NCBI RefSeq assembly: GCF_024508335.1
Contig: NZ_CP101988.1
Coordinates: 2,170,001 to 2,234,000, forward strand
Direction of reading: 5' to 3'
Source: Cellulomonas chengniuliangii
GTDB taxonomy: Bacteria > Actinomycetota > Actinomycetes > Actinomycetales > Cellulomonadaceae
Length of the DNA stretch: 64,000 nucleotides
The notes under the pieces: model-generated
Told to the model about the DNA's origin: nothing
Seen by the model: the letters and a program-made list of their open reading frames with translations, nothing else
The model's database searches: none
Program-made: the position numbers and the translations under genes
Shown: positions 26,793 to 35,699 of the stretch, one piece after another
Position numbering within the stretch: position 1 is the first letter of the stretch
Layout of the letters: each line of letters begins with the position of its first letter

Positions 26793-27062
26793 TCAGCGGC
26801 GCAGGCCGAGCCGCTCGATCAGGCTGCGGTAGCGGTTGATGTCAACCTTCTGCAGGTAGCCCAGGAGGCGACGACGCTGGCCGACCAGCAGCAGCAGGCC
26901 ACGCCGGCTGTGGTGGTCGTGCTTGTGCTCCTTGAGGTGCTCGGTGAGGTCCTTGATGCGCTGCGTCAGCATCGCGATCTGGACCTCGGGGGAGCCTGTG
27001 TCACCCTCGTGGGTGGCGTACTCGGTCATGATGGACTGCTTGGTGGCACTGTCGAGGGGCAC
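26793..27062 (-). CDS. rpsO: 30S ribosomal protein S15
   Basis: An 89-residue S15 with the full family pattern: [22 protein letters not shown] then [24 protein letters not shown]. It binds 16S rRNA in the platform of the small subunit. The start is GTG. It stands between ribF and pnp, the usual arrangement. About 80 bases of leader follow a candidate extended -10 at 27155. Confidence 0.98.
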   Translation of the reverse strand: MPLDSATKQSIMTEYATHEGDTGSPEVQIAMLTQRIKDLTEHLKEHKHDHHSRRGLLLLVGQRRRLLGYLQKVDINRYRSLIERLGLRR

Positions 27063-27128
27063 GGTTCTCCAGATGTGTCTCGTTGCGCGGTGCTCCGGGG
27101 CATGTCCACCCGGGCGCTCTCGTTCCGC

Positions 27129-27155
27129 GGCCGTTCTGACGGCCCTGTGATGTTA
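27129..27155 (-). promoter_or_regulatory. Candidate rpsO promoter and start-proximal hairpin
   Basis: On the minus strand TGGTAACAT gives an extended -10 (TAACAT at 27155-27150) about 88 bases before the rpsO start. A perfect 6-bp hairpin GGCCGT-CAGA-ACGGCC (27144-27129) would sit at the very 5' end of the RNA. No good -35 is seen. S15 autoregulates through leader structures in several bacteria; whether this does so is inference. Confidence 0.35.
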
Positions 27156-27188
27156 CCAGGTGGAACGCATCGGGCGGCACCCCGGCCG

Positions 27189-28214
27189 TCAGTCCTCGTC
27201 CGCGACCCCGGCCAGGACCTCCCGCACGCGGGCGACGTCCTCGTGCATGTGCGCCACCAGCTCCTCGATCCCGTCGAACCGCAGCGTCGGGCGCAGCCGC
27301 TCGACCAGCTCCAGCACGACCTCCTCGCCGTACAGGTCGAGGTCGGTGCGGTCGAGCACGTAGGCCTCCACCCGGCGAGCCAGGCCCTCGAAGGTCGGGT
27401 TCGTGCCGATCGAGACCGCCGCGGGCAGCACCTTGTCGGGGGCGCCGGCGGGCAGGGTCGCCCGGCGCAGCCAGCCCGCGTACACGCCGTCTGCGGGGAC
27501 CATGCCCGTGGCCTCCGGTGAGAGGTTGGCCGTGGGGAACCCGAGCTCGCGGCCGCGGGCGTCGCCGTGCACCACGACCCCGCGGATGCGGTGCGGGCGT
27601 CCCAGCACCCGCGCCGCCTGCCGGACGTCTCCTGCCTCGAGGAGCTCGCGCACCCAGGTCGACGACCAGCGCCGTCGCAGCGGCTCCTCGAGGCGCCGCT
27701 GCTCGGATTCCTCCCCCGCGCCGTCGCCCGCGCCGTCCTCCGGCGCGACGTCCTCGATCACCTCGACGGTGAACCCGTGGCGCTCGCCGAGCGCCACCAT
27801 CGTCGACAGGTCGCCCTCGTTGCCCCACCCGAACCGCACGTCGCGCCCGACCACCACGGTGCGCGCGCCGAGGGCCCGGACCAGGTAGCGCTCGACGAAC
27901 TGCTCGGGCGTCTGGCGGGCGAAGTCCAGGGTGTACTCGAGCATGAGCACGGCGTCGAGCCCGGTCTCGGCGAGCAGCTCGAGCCTGTCGGTGTCGCCGG
28001 TCAGGAGCGGGGGCGCCTCGTCGGGACGGTGCACCTGCTGCGGGTGCGGGGAGAACGTCACGGCGACCGCCTGGGCGCCCGCCGCGCGGGCGTCGGCCAC
28101 CATCCGGGTCAGCACGCCCACGTGGCCGCGATGCACCCCGTCGAAGTTGCCGATCGTCACGACCGACGGCCCGAAGCCGTCCGGGACCTCGGCAAGGTCG
28201 GTCCAGCGGTGCAC
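27189..28214 (-). CDS. ribF: Bifunctional riboflavin kinase / FAD synthetase
   Basis: A 341-residue protein. The N-terminal FMN adenylyltransferase domain has IGNFDGVHRGH (21-31), FSPHPQQV and the STWVRELLEAGDV segment. The C-terminal flavokinase domain has the GFPTANL motif and TNPTFEG. It converts riboflavin to FMN and FAD. An acidic insert (about 155-175) precedes the STWVRELL motif. The GTG start has GAGGAGA upstream. It is normally next to truB, but here a NUDIX gene on the opposite strand lies between. Confidence 0.96.
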   Translation of the reverse strand: MHRWTDLAEVPDGFGPSVVTIGNFDGVHRGHVGVLTRMVADARAAGAQAVAVTFSPHPQQVHRPDEAPPLLTGDTDRLELLAETGLDAVLMLEYTLDFARQTPEQFVERYLVRALGARTVVVGRDVRFGWGNEGDLSTMVALGERHGFTVEVIEDVAPEDGAGDGAGEESEQRRLEEPLRRRWSSTWVRELLEAGDVRQAARVLGRPHRIRGVVVHGDARGRELGFPTANLSPEATGMVPADGVYAGWLRRATLPAGAPDKVLPAAVSIGTNPTFEGLARRVEAYVLDRTDLDLYGEEVVLELVERLRPTLRFDGIEELVAHMHEDVARVREVLAGVADED

Positions 28215-28307
28215 GTGCTCTCCTCAGGGGTTCTCGACACGGCGTCATGGACGCCAGGACAAGCCTGCCACGCTCCGGGGCCTCCCCCGCCCGCGTAAGG
28301 TCGGCGC

Positions 28308-28877
28308 ATGCGCTGGCAGACCTTCGGGGAGCGGACCGTCTACGACAGCCCGTGGGTGCGGCTGGCGCTCGTGGACGTCGAGGTGCCCGGTCACGGACGT
28401 CTCGAGCACCACGTCGTGCGGATGCCCGCGGCGGCCGCTGGCACGGTCGTGCGCGACCCGGACCTCGGGGTCCTGCTGCTGTGGCGGCACCGTTTCATCA
28501 CCGACACCTGGGGGTGGGAGATCCCCGCCGGGCGCGTCGACCCCGGGGAGACCCCGGCGCAGGCCGCCGCCCGCGAGGTGCTCGAGGAGACGGGCTGGCG
28601 GCCCGGCCCGCTCACCCCGCTCGTGAGCTACCACCCCACGAACGGGCTCAGCGACCAGGCCTTCCACGTGTTCGTCGCCGACGGCGCCACGCATGAGGGC
28701 CCGCCCTCGGACCCGAGCGAGGCGGAGAGCGTCGAATGGGTCCCGCTCGAGGACGTGCGGCGCCTCGTGCTCGAGGGGCGGCTGGGCGACGGACTGTCGC
28801 TCACCGCCATCCTGCGCTTCCTGCTGGACCCGGGCCCGCCGCTGGACCCGGGCCCGCCAGCGAGCCCGCCCCGCTGA
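28308..28877 (+). CDS. NUDIX hydrolase, ADP-ribose pyrophosphatase-like
   Basis: A 189-residue protein with a perfect Nudix box, G75-x5-E81-x7-R-E-V-L-E-E-T-G-W (75-97). The preceding GWEIPAGRVDPGE is typical of ADP-ribose pyrophosphatase-like members. A short PGPPLDPGPP repeat tail ends the protein. Exact nucleotide substrate is unknown. The gene runs against its neighbours, divergent from ribF (93 bp) and convergent with truB (33 bp). Confidence 0.9.
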   Translation: MRWQTFGERTVYDSPWVRLALVDVEVPGHGRLEHHVVRMPAAAAGTVVRDPDLGVLLLWRHRFITDTWGWEIPAGRVDPGETPAQAAAREVLEETGWRPGPLTPLVSYHPTNGLSDQAFHVFVADGATHEGPPSDPSEAESVEWVPLEDVRRLVLEGRLGDGLSLTAILRFLLDPGPPLDPGPPASPPR

Positions 28878-28910
28878 CCGACGGGAAGGCCGTCAGGCTC
28901 GCTCAGCCGC

Positions 28911-29861
28911 TCAGGCCGGCGCGAACACGAGCGTCGGCCACGCGTGCCCGCCGCGGCTCTCGAGCAGCGCGACCAGCTCGCCCTCGGGCGAGATCGCCGC
29001 GACCGGCTCGGACTCCGCGGGCGCGGCCTCGATCCGCTTGCCGTAGGACAGCGCCCTGGCCTCGTCGCCCGTGAGGTCGCGGACAGGGAACGTGGCGCGC
29101 GCGGCCTCGGCGAGCGGCAGCACGTCGAGCGGCACGTCCGCGGGCCACTCCTCGAGCTGCTCCAGGGTGCGCGCGGCGGCGATCGGGTACCCGCCCACGC
29201 GCGTGCGGCGCAGCGCGGTGAGGTGGCCGCCCACGCCCAGCGACTCCCCGAGGTCCCGGGCCAACGCGCGGATGTACGTGCCCGACGAGCAGACCACCGT
29301 GACGTCCAGGTCGAGCGCGGCGGGAGCATCCGCCGTGGCCGGGACCACCCGGGCCGCGTCGAGCGAGAACCGGCTCACCGTGACCGGGCGCGCGGCGATC
29401 TCGACCTGCTCCCCCGCCCGGACCCGGGCGTACGCCCGCTGGCCGTCGATCTTGATCGCGCTGACCGAGCTCGGGACCTGCTGGATCTGGCCGGTGAGCG
29501 CCGCGACGCCCGCCTCGACGGCTTCCCGCGCCACGGAGCCGGCGTCGACCGCGGCGACCAGCTCGCCCTCGGCGTCGTCCGTCGTGGTGCGCACCCCGAG
29601 CCGGATCGTCGCGGTGTACTCCTTGTCGGCGCCCACCACGTAGGTCAGCAGCCGGGTCGCACGGCCGACGCCTAGCACCAGCACCCCGGTGGCCATGGGG
29701 TCGAGCGTGCCCGCGTGCCCGACCTTGCGGGTGCCCGCCAGGCGGCGCATGCGGGCCACGACGTCGTGGCTCGTCCAGCCGGCAGGCTTGTCGACGACGA
29801 CCAGCCCGTCGGCCGCGGTGGGGCGGCGGGGCGGGCGCGCTGCCGGGTCGGTGGATCTCAC
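28911..29861 (-). CDS. truB: tRNA pseudouridine-55 synthase
   Basis: A 316-residue TruB. The catalytic Asp54 lies in VGHAGTLDPMATG. The later motifs KEYTATIRLG, QQVPSSVSAIKIDGQRAYA and SSGTYIRALARDLG are intact, and a PUA-like C-terminal domain follows. It makes pseudouridine 55 in the tRNA T-loop. The GTG start at 29861 fits the family. It lies downstream of rbfA after a 12-bp hairpin. Confidence 0.96.
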   Translation of the reverse strand: MRSTDPAARPPRRPTAADGLVVVDKPAGWTSHDVVARMRRLAGTRKVGHAGTLDPMATGVLVLGVGRATRLLTYVVGADKEYTATIRLGVRTTTDDAEGELVAAVDAGSVAREAVEAGVAALTGQIQQVPSSVSAIKIDGQRAYARVRAGEQVEIAARPVTVSRFSLDAARVVPATADAPAALDLDVTVVCSSGTYIRALARDLGESLGVGGHLTALRRTRVGGYPIAAARTLEQLEEWPADVPLDVLPLAEAARATFPVRDLTGDEARALSYGKRIEAAPAESEPVAAISPEGELVALLESRGGHAWPTLVFAPA

Positions 29862-29895
29862 GCGGTCGTCCTTCGGTTCGCAGGTGGTGCGGGAA

Positions 29896-29932
29896 CGGCC
29901 CGGAGGCTGCGCGAGTGCGCGCCTCCGGGCCG
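29896..29932 (-). terminator. Hairpin between rbfA and truB
   Basis: A perfect 12-bp stem (CGGCCCGGAGGC / GCCTCCGGGCCG) with a 13-base loop begins 18 bases after the rbfA stop. It is a likely intrinsic terminator or attenuator for the infB-rbfA transcript. Confidence 0.7.
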
Positions 29933-29950
29933 GCCGTGTCGTGCGTGGTC

Positions 29951-30412
29951 TCAGTCGCGGGCGGACTCGGGCTCGTCGCCCTCGTCGTCGTCCTCGACCG
30001 GCTTGCGGTACGGGTCCGCGTCGCCGGCGTACTGCGCCGCCGCGGCCAGTGCCGCGACCTCGGCGTCCCTGCGCGCCGCCTCATGGAGAGCGGCGTCCAG
30101 GTGCGCGGCCGTCTCGGGGACGGCGTCCAGGTGGAACTCGAGCGTCGGCGTGAGCCGGATGCCCGTCTGCTTGCCCACCTCGGAGCGGATCAGCCCCTTG
30201 GCGCTCTCGAGCGCGGCGGCCGTCCCGGCACGAGCCTCCTCGTCGCCATACACGGTGTAGAAGACGCTCGCGCTCTGCAGGTCGCCCGTCACCCGGACGT
30301 CCGTGATCGTGACGAAGCCCAGCCGCGGGTCCTTGACCCGCGTGTCGAGCATCCGCGCGACGATCTGCTGGATCCGTTCGGCGAGCTTCCTCGCGCGGCC
30401 ATGGTCAGCCAT
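29951..30412 (-). CDS. rbfA: 30S ribosome-binding factor A
   Basis: A 153-residue RbfA that assists maturation of the 30S subunit. Family features are [37 protein letters not shown] and the helix [22 protein letters not shown] 35-residue acidic tail (DDDEGDEPE) is typical of actinobacteria. The ATG at 30412 begins [10 protein letters not shown]. It follows infB with a strong hairpin between. Confidence 0.95.
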   Translation of the reverse strand: MADHGRARKLAERIQQIVARMLDTRVKDPRLGFVTITDVRVTGDLQSASVFYTVYGDEEARAGTAAALESAKGLIRSEVGKQTGIRLTPTLEFHLDAVPETAAHLDAALHEAARRDAEVAALAAAAQYAGDADPYRKPVEDDDEGDEPESARD

Positions 30413-30463
30413 GATGCCCAGCCTTTCTCCGTCGAACGCCCTCAGTCGAGGGCTGGTTGTCCG

Positions 30464-30511
30464 CAGACGCCAGGTGGCCCGCACCCGAGGGCACGGGCCA
30501 CCTGGCGTCTG
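30464..30511 (-). terminator. 17-bp hairpin between infB and rbfA
   Basis: A perfect 17-bp inverted repeat (CAGACGCCAGGTGGCCC and its complement) with a 14-base loop starts 5 bases after the infB stop. It is one of the longest perfect stems in the window and probably ends or attenuates the infB transcript; it could also be an RNase III target. Confidence 0.8.
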
Positions 30512-30515
30512 TCAG

Positions 30516-33404
30516 CTACTTGCGAGGCTTCTCGCGCAGCTCCCACGTCTCGATGACGTCACCGATCTCGACGTCGTTGTAGGAGCCGAGCCCGATACCG
30601 CACTCGTAACCCTCGCGGACCTCGGTCGCGTCGTCCCGGAACCGCTTGAGCGACTCGATCGTGAGGTTGTCCCCCATGACCTTGCCGTTGCGGAGCACGC
30701 GGGCCTTGGTGTTGCGCCGGATCTCGCCGGAGCGGACCAGCGAGCCAGCGATGTTGCCGAACTTGGAGGAGCGGAACACCTCGCGCACCTCGGCGGTGCC
30801 GAGCTGCGCCTCCTCGTACTCCGGCTTGAGCATGCCCTTGAGGGCGGCCTCGACGTCGTCGATGGCCTGGTAGATGACCGAGTAGAACCGGACGTCCACA
30901 CCCTCGCGCTCCGCGAGCTCCTCGACACGCTCGCCGAACTTGACGTTGAACCCGACGATGACCGCGTTGTCCACGGTCGCGAGGTTGACGTCGTTCTGCG
31001 TGATCGCGCCGACGCCGCGGTGGATGACCCGCAGGTCGACACCCTCGCCCACGTCGATCTTGAGCAGCGCGTCCTCGAGCGCCTCGACGGCGCCGGAGAC
31101 GTCGCCCTTGATGACCAGGTTGAGCGTCTCGACCTTGCCCTGCTGCAGCGCCTGCGTGAAGTCCTCGAGGCTGATGCGCTTGCGGCGCTTGGCCAGGAGG
31201 GCCGCACGCTCGGCGGACTCGCGCTTCTCGGCGATCTGACGGGCGGTGCGCTCGTCAGGGGCCACCAGGAACGTGTCGCCGGCGCTCGGCACCGACGCGA
31301 GGCCGAGGACCATGACCGGACGTGCCGGGCCAGCCTCGGTCAGCGCGTTGCCGTGCTCGTCGAACATCGCCCGGACGCGGCCGTGCGCCGTGCCGGCGAC
31401 GATCGCGTCACCGACGTGCAGCGTGCCGGACTGGACCAGGACGGTCGCGACGGCGCCGCGGCCCTTGTCCAGGTTGGCCTCGATCGCCACACCACGCGCG
31501 TCCTTGTCGGGGTTGGCCCGCAGGTCGAGCGAGGCGTCCGCGGTGAGCAGCACGGCCTCGAGCAGCTGGTCGATGCCCTGGTGCTGCTTCGCCGAGACGT
31601 CGACGAACATCGTGTCGCCGCCGTACTCCTCGGCCACCAGGTTGTACTCGGTGAGCTGCTGGCGGATCTTGGCGGGGTTGGCCCCCTCCTTGTCCACCTT
31701 GTTCACGGCCACGACGATCGGCACACCGGCCGACTGGGCGTGGTTGAGCGCCTCGATGGTCTGCGGCATCACGCCGTCATCGGCCGCGACCACGAGGATC
31801 GCGATGTCGGTGACCTGCGCGCCACGGGCACGCATGGCGGTGAACGCCTCGTGGCCCGGGGTGTCGATGAACGTGATGGCGCGGTCCACGCCCTCGTGCT
31901 CGGCGCGCACCTGGTAGGCGCCGATGTGCTGGGTGATGCCACCCGCCTCGCCGGCGACGACGTCCGTGCGACGGATCGCGTCGAGGAGCTTGGTCTTTCC
32001 GTGGTCGACGTGGCCCATGACGGTGACGACCGGCGGCCGCGCCTGCAGCTCGTCGTCGCCCTCCTCCGCGAGCTCGGCGTCCAGGTCGATGTCGAAGGCC
32101 CCGAGCAGCTCGCGGTCCTCCTCCTCGGCCGAGACCATCTCGATGACGTAGCCCAGCTCCTGGGCGAGCGTGCCGAACGTGTCCTCGTCGAGCGACTGCG
32201 TCGCGGTCGCCATCTCACCGAGGTGGAACAGCACCGTGACCAGGCTGGCGGGGTTCGCGTCGATCTTGTCCGCGAAGTCGTTGAGCGAGGAGCCGTGGCG
32301 CAGGCGGACGACCGTCTTGCCGTTGCCGCGCGGGACCTGCACGCCACCCAGCGAGGGGGCCTGCATCTGCTCGAACTCCTGGCGCTTCGCCCGCTTGGAC
32401 TTGCGCCCACGGACGGGGCGCCCTCCAGCGCGGCCGAAGGCGCCCTGCGTGCTGCCACGGCCGGCGCCACCCGGACGGCCACCGCCGCCGGGACGACCGG
32501 CGAAGCCGCCGCCACCGCCACCGGGGCCGCCACCGGCGCCACCGGGGCCGCCGGGACGACCGGCGAAGCCGCCACCGCCGCCACCGGGACGACCGCCACC
32601 AGGACGGCCACCGGGGCTCGGGCGCTCGCCCGGGCGGCCGACGCCGCTCGAGCTGCGGCCCGGCATCATGCCGGGGTTGGGGCGCGGGCCGCCGGGACGG
32701 GGACCGCCGGAGCGCTCCCCCGTGCCAGCAGGCGCGCCGGAGGCCGCCGGGGCGGCGTTGTCGTTGCGACGCTCACCCGGTCGCGGCATGCCCTGCGAGG
32801 GCGCGAACGGGTTGTTGCCGGGACGCGGGCCGCCGGGGCGGGGGCCGCCCTGGCCGCCGCCACCCTGGCGGTCCTGGCGGTCCTGGCCGCCGCGGGGCAT
32901 GCCCTGCGACGGTGCGAACGGGTTGTTGCCCGGGCGCGGGCCGCCGGATCGGGCGGGCGCCGCGGGAGCGGGGCGCGGGCCGGGACGCGCGCCGGGCGCC
33001 GCGGACTGCGGACGCGCCGGGGCGGATGCCGCCGGACGCTCGGCGGGCGCGGGCGCCGCAGGAGCGGCGGGCGCAGCCGGAGCAGGGGCAGGGGCAGCAG
33101 CCGGAGCGGCGGCCGGCTTCGGCGCCTCAGCGGCGGGAGCCGGTGCGGGCGCCGACGGCGCGGGAGCCGCTGCGGGGGCGGGGGTCGGGGCCGGCGCCGC
33201 AGGCGCCGACGGGCGGGGCGCCGCTGCCTTCGGCGCGGGAGCCGCGCCGACCGGGTAGAGGTCGCGCAGCTTGCGGACGACCGGCGGCTCGATGGTCGAG
33301 GACGCCGACCGGACGAACTCTCCGAGCTCGCCCAGCTTGGTCATGATGGTCTTGCTTTCAACGCCGAGCTCTTTGGCGAGCTCGTAGACGCGGACCTTGG
33401 CCAC
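30516..33404 (-). CDS. infB: Translation initiation factor IF-2
   Basis: A 962-residue IF-2. It begins with an IF2N domain ([20 protein letters not shown]), followed by about 320 residues of Ala/Pro- then Gly/Arg/Pro-rich sequence. Then come a second IF2N-type segment, the GTPase domain with G1 GHVDHGKT (about 460-467), DTPGHEAF and NKVDKEG, and beta-barrel domains II-IV ending in [18 protein letters not shown]. It delivers initiator tRNA to the ribosome. The low-complexity arm contains a duplicated block, [15 protein letters not shown], twice 37 residues apart. The start is GTG with AGGAGA immediately upstream. Confidence 0.97.
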   Translation of the reverse strand: MAKVRVYELAKELGVESKTIMTKLGELGEFVRSASSTIEPPVVRKLRDLYPVGAAPAPKAAAPRPSAPAAPAPTPAPAAAPAPSAPAPAPAAEAPKPAAAPAAAPAPAPAAPAAPAAPAPAERPAASAPARPQSAAPGARPGPRPAPAAPARSGGPRPGNNPFAPSQGMPRGGQDRQDRQGGGGQGGPRPGGPRPGNNPFAPSQGMPRPGERRNDNAAPAASGAPAGTGERSGGPRPGGPRPNPGMMPGRSSSGVGRPGERPSPGGRPGGGRPGGGGGGFAGRPGGPGGAGGGPGGGGGGFAGRPGGGGRPGGAGRGSTQGAFGRAGGRPVRGRKSKRAKRQEFEQMQAPSLGGVQVPRGNGKTVVRLRHGSSLNDFADKIDANPASLVTVLFHLGEMATATQSLDEDTFGTLAQELGYVIEMVSAEEEDRELLGAFDIDLDAELAEEGDDELQARPPVVTVMGHVDHGKTKLLDAIRRTDVVAGEAGGITQHIGAYQVRAEHEGVDRAITFIDTPGHEAFTAMRARGAQVTDIAILVVAADDGVMPQTIEALNHAQSAGVPIVVAVNKVDKEGANPAKIRQQLTEYNLVAEEYGGDTMFVDVSAKQHQGIDQLLEAVLLTADASLDLRANPDKDARGVAIEANLDKGRGAVATVLVQSGTLHVGDAIVAGTAHGRVRAMFDEHGNALTEAGPARPVMVLGLASVPSAGDTFLVAPDERTARQIAEKRESAERAALLAKRRKRISLEDFTQALQQGKVETLNLVIKGDVSGAVEALEDALLKIDVGEGVDLRVIHRGVGAITQNDVNLATVDNAVIVGFNVKFGERVEELAEREGVDVRFYSVIYQAIDDVEAALKGMLKPEYEEAQLGTAEVREVFRSSKFGNIAGSLVRSGEIRRNTKARVLRNGKVMGDNLTIESLKRFRDDATEVREGYECGIGLGSYNDVEIGDVIETWELREKPRK
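32785..32947 (-). repeat. Near-identical 52-bp direct repeats inside infB
   Basis: Bases 32785-32836 and 32896-32947 are nearly identical, offset by 111 bp (37 codons). They encode the [12 protein letters not shown] block twice in the disordered N-terminal arm of IF-2. An in-frame duplication is the simple explanation. Confidence 0.8.
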
Positions 33405-33445
33405 ATCTCTCCTGTCTCGGTCCGCCCAGACAGGTCGGACCGTCG

Positions 33446-33526
33446 TTAGTGCTGGGTACTCATCGCTGGGTACTCATCGGTGCGTGCTCATCGGGCAGCC
33501 ATCGGCTTCTCAAACCCGCTTCCCAT
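33446..33526 (-). other. Chain of four overlapping micro-ORFs between ylxR and infB
   Basis: Ten bases after the ylxR stop, the minus strand encodes MGSGFEKPMAAR (33526-33488), MSTHR (33491-33474), MSTQR (33477-33460) and MSTQH (33463-33446). Each start overlaps the previous stop as ATGA; the last ends in TAA 41 bases before the infB start. The frame pattern is read directly from the sequence. Whether these are translated, and whether they couple ylxR to infB translation, is inference. Confidence 0.45.
33451..33492 (-). repeat. Three tandem 14-bp repeats upstream of infB
   Basis: Plus-strand units GCTGGGTACTCATC (33451-33464), the same again (33465-33478) and GGTGCGTGCTCATC (33479-33492). 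The first two are identical and the third has diverged at three positions. They carry the ATGA junctions of the micro-ORF chain. Confidence 0.85.
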
Positions 33527-33536
33527 GTCGACGGTT

Positions 33537-33827
33537 CTACGCTTCCGGGCTCGGACCCGGGAGCTGGTGATGCCCTGCGGCCTCGAGGTGCGCCTGCACC
33601 GGCTGGACGTCCAGCGGCCCTGCGGTTCGCAGGGCACGCGGGAACGCACGTCGGCGTTCAGCGAGCTCAAGGCAACGAGGATCGGGGTGCAGCCACGCCC
33701 CCCGGCCCGGCAGACGTCGGTCGACGTCGACGACCAGCACGGGTCTCCCCGCGCCGTCCGTCTGGACGACCGTCCTCAACAGGACCGACCTCAGGTCGGC
33801 CGACCGGCACCCCACGCACGTGCGCAC
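33537..33827 (-). CDS. ylxR: YlxR-family (DUF448) RNA/nucleoid-associated protein
   Basis: A 96-residue protein beginning VRTCVGCRSADLR, with the later family motif GRGAWLHPDPRCLELA. YlxR lies between nusA and infB in most bacteria; reported roles include nucleic acid binding and regulation, but the general function is not settled. The GTG at 33827 is selected because RTCVGCR is the usual N terminus; the frame stays open upstream to 33920. It is 89 bp downstream of nusA. Confidence 0.92.
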   Translation of the reverse strand: MRTCVGCRSADLRSVLLRTVVQTDGAGRPVLVVDVDRRLPGRGAWLHPDPRCLELAERRRAFPRALRTAGPLDVQPVQAHLEAAGHHQLPGPSPEA

Positions 33828-33916
33828 CGGCCCACCACTCGACGTGGCGGAGCGTTGATTGCTCGAGGAGGAGAGCCGAGCGTCCAGCCCAGCCTCGGAG
33901 AGTCTACCGCGCCGTG

Positions 33917-34990
33917 TCACCGGCTGTGACCGGAGCCGGCATCCTGACCCGTCGCGTCGTCCTGGCCCGCCGCGGCGGCCTCGGCCGCGTCAGACCGGAT
34001 GTCGATGCGCCAGCCCGTGAGCTTGGCCGCGAGGCGGGCGTTCTGGCCCTCCTTGCCGATCGCCAGCGACAGCTGGTAGTCGGGGACGATCACCCTGGCG
34101 GCGCGGGCCACCGGGTCCACCACCGTGACCGAGAGCACCCGCGCCGGCGACAGCGCGTGGGCGACCATCTCCGCAGGGTCGTCCGAGTGGTCGACGATGT
34201 CGATCTTCTCGCCGTGCAGCTCGGACATGACGGCACGGACGCGGGCGCCCATCGGGCCGATGCAGGCGCCCTTCGCGTTGAGCCCCTGCACCCGGGTCCG
34301 CACGGCCATCTTCGTCCGGTGGCCGGCCTCGCGGGCGATGGACATGATCTCCACCGACCCGTCCGCCACCTCGGGGACCTCGAGCGCGAACAGCTGTCGG
34401 ACCAGGTTCGGGTGCGTCCGCGAGAGCGTGATCTGCGGGCCCTTGGAGCCGCGCGCCACCTCGAGCACCAACGCGCGCAGCCGCTCGCCGTGCACGTACT
34501 CCTCGGTCGGCACCTGCTCGTGGGCGGGGAGCACGGCCTCCGTGCCCCGCACCTCGACGAGCACGACGCGGGGGTCGCGGCCCTGCTGGATCACCCCGCC
34601 GAGCACCTCGCCCTCCATGCCCCGGAAGGCGCCGAGCACCTGGTCGTCCTCGGCGTCCCGCAGCCGCTGCACGATGACCTGGCGCGCGGTCGCGGTCGCG
34701 ATCCGGCCGAAGCCGGCAGGGGTGTCGTCGAACTCGGGACCGAGCACCACTGACGGCGGCGTCGCGTCGACCTCGCCGTCGCCCTCGGGCGCGGCCTGCG
34801 TGATCTCCTCGCGGGCCCACACCGTGACGTGGCCCGAGGCGCGGTCCAGCTCGACCCGGGCGGACGCCTGCGCGCCCGGCGTCCGGTGGTAGGCGGAGAG
34901 CAGCGCCTGCTCGATCGCCGAGACCAGCACGTCCAGGCTGATGTCGCGCTCGCGCTCCAGCATCCTCAGCGCCTGCATGTCGATGTCCAC
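33917..34990 (-). CDS. nusA: Transcription termination/antitermination factor NusA
   Basis: A 357-residue NusA of the short actinobacterial type. The N-terminal RNA polymerase-binding domain starts [17 protein letters not shown]. The S1 domain (about 120-190) and two KH domains follow, with [25 protein letters not shown] in the first and [19 protein letters not shown] in the second. It has no C-terminal acidic repeats. The GTG start has AGGAGAG upstream and follows rimP after 1 bp, so the two are coupled. Confidence 0.96.
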   Translation of the reverse strand: MDIDMQALRMLERERDISLDVLVSAIEQALLSAYHRTPGAQASARVELDRASGHVTVWAREEITQAAPEGDGEVDATPPSVVLGPEFDDTPAGFGRIATATARQVIVQRLRDAEDDQVLGAFRGMEGEVLGGVIQQGRDPRVVLVEVRGTEAVLPAHEQVPTEEYVHGERLRALVLEVARGSKGPQITLSRTHPNLVRQLFALEVPEVADGSVEIMSIAREAGHRTKMAVRTRVQGLNAKGACIGPMGARVRAVMSELHGEKIDIVDHSDDPAEMVAHALSPARVLSVTVVDPVARAARVIVPDYQLSLAIGKEGQNARLAAKLTGWRIDIRSDAAEAAAAGQDDATGQDAGSGHSR

Positions 34991-34991
34991 G

Positions 34992-35573
34992 TCAGCTCTC
35001 CTGTCCTGCCGACGTCGCGTCCTGCGCGTCGTCGTCCTCGTCGTCGGACACCTCGGCGAGCCGTCCCATCTCCACCTCGACCCGGCCGTCGCGGACCTCC
35101 GCGAGCGGCACCCGGACCGGCGTCCCCACCCGTGGCGGGCGCCCCTTGACCCCGGGGGTCTCGGGGGTCAGGACCAGGACCGCGGCGTCGGGCGCCGTGC
35201 GGTCCACGTCGTCGAGCCGCCCGCGCAGCGGCGAGCCGTCCGTGCGGGTCAGCGTCATCATGCGGCCGCGGGCACGCGTGAAGTGGCGGCGCTCGGTGAG
35301 CGCGCGGCCCACACCGGGGCTCGACACCTCCAACGTGTGCTCGCCGCCCACGACCGCGGCGTCGTCCAGCGCGGTGGAGATCGCCTGCGACACCTCGGCC
35401 ACGTCCTCGAGGTCCAGGCCGCCGACCGCGTCCTCCTCGAGGTCGACCAGGATCCGCACGATCGACGACTTCCCGGCCCGGACCACCTCGACGTCCTCGA
35501 GCACGAGCCCTGCGGCGCTCACGAGTGGTTCCACGACGTCCCGGACCCGTTGCGCTGTTGCTGGCGCGGGCAT
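34992..35573 (-). CDS. rimP: Ribosome maturation factor RimP
   Basis: A 193-residue RimP needed for 30S assembly. Features are [17 protein letters not shown], then ISTALDD and [22 protein letters not shown]-terminal acidic tail ([10 protein letters not shown]) is present. The ATG at 35573 is preceded by GGAGGCG. It heads the rimP-nusA-ylxR-infB run and is divergent from the DUF4439 lipoprotein gene over 126 bp, where the operon promoter must lie; no clear box was identified. Confidence 0.94.
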   Translation of the reverse strand: MPAPATAQRVRDVVEPLVSAAGLVLEDVEVVRAGKSSIVRILVDLEEDAVGGLDLEDVAEVSQAISTALDDAAVVGGEHTLEVSSPGVGRALTERRHFTRARGRMMTLTRTDGSPLRGRLDDVDRTAPDAAVLVLTPETPGVKGRPPRVGTPVRVPLAEVRDGRVEVEMGRLAEVSDDEDDDAQDATSAGQES

Positions 35574-35699
35574 GATCGCCTCCTGTCGGCTCCAGCGGGT
35601 CACCTGCGTGGTGTCGACCCTGTGTTGTTGTGTGGGACCAGCGTAACGAGTCCGCGTGCTCCCGCCGGACCGTGCCGCAGTCGTGGCAGGATCACCGCG

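Noticed and set aside
30303-33449. A plus-strand open frame of more than 1000 codons antisense to infB
   Set aside because: Its sequence is a composition artefact of the opposite strand (low-complexity Gly/Ala/Arg), while IF-2 motifs are complete on the minus strand.
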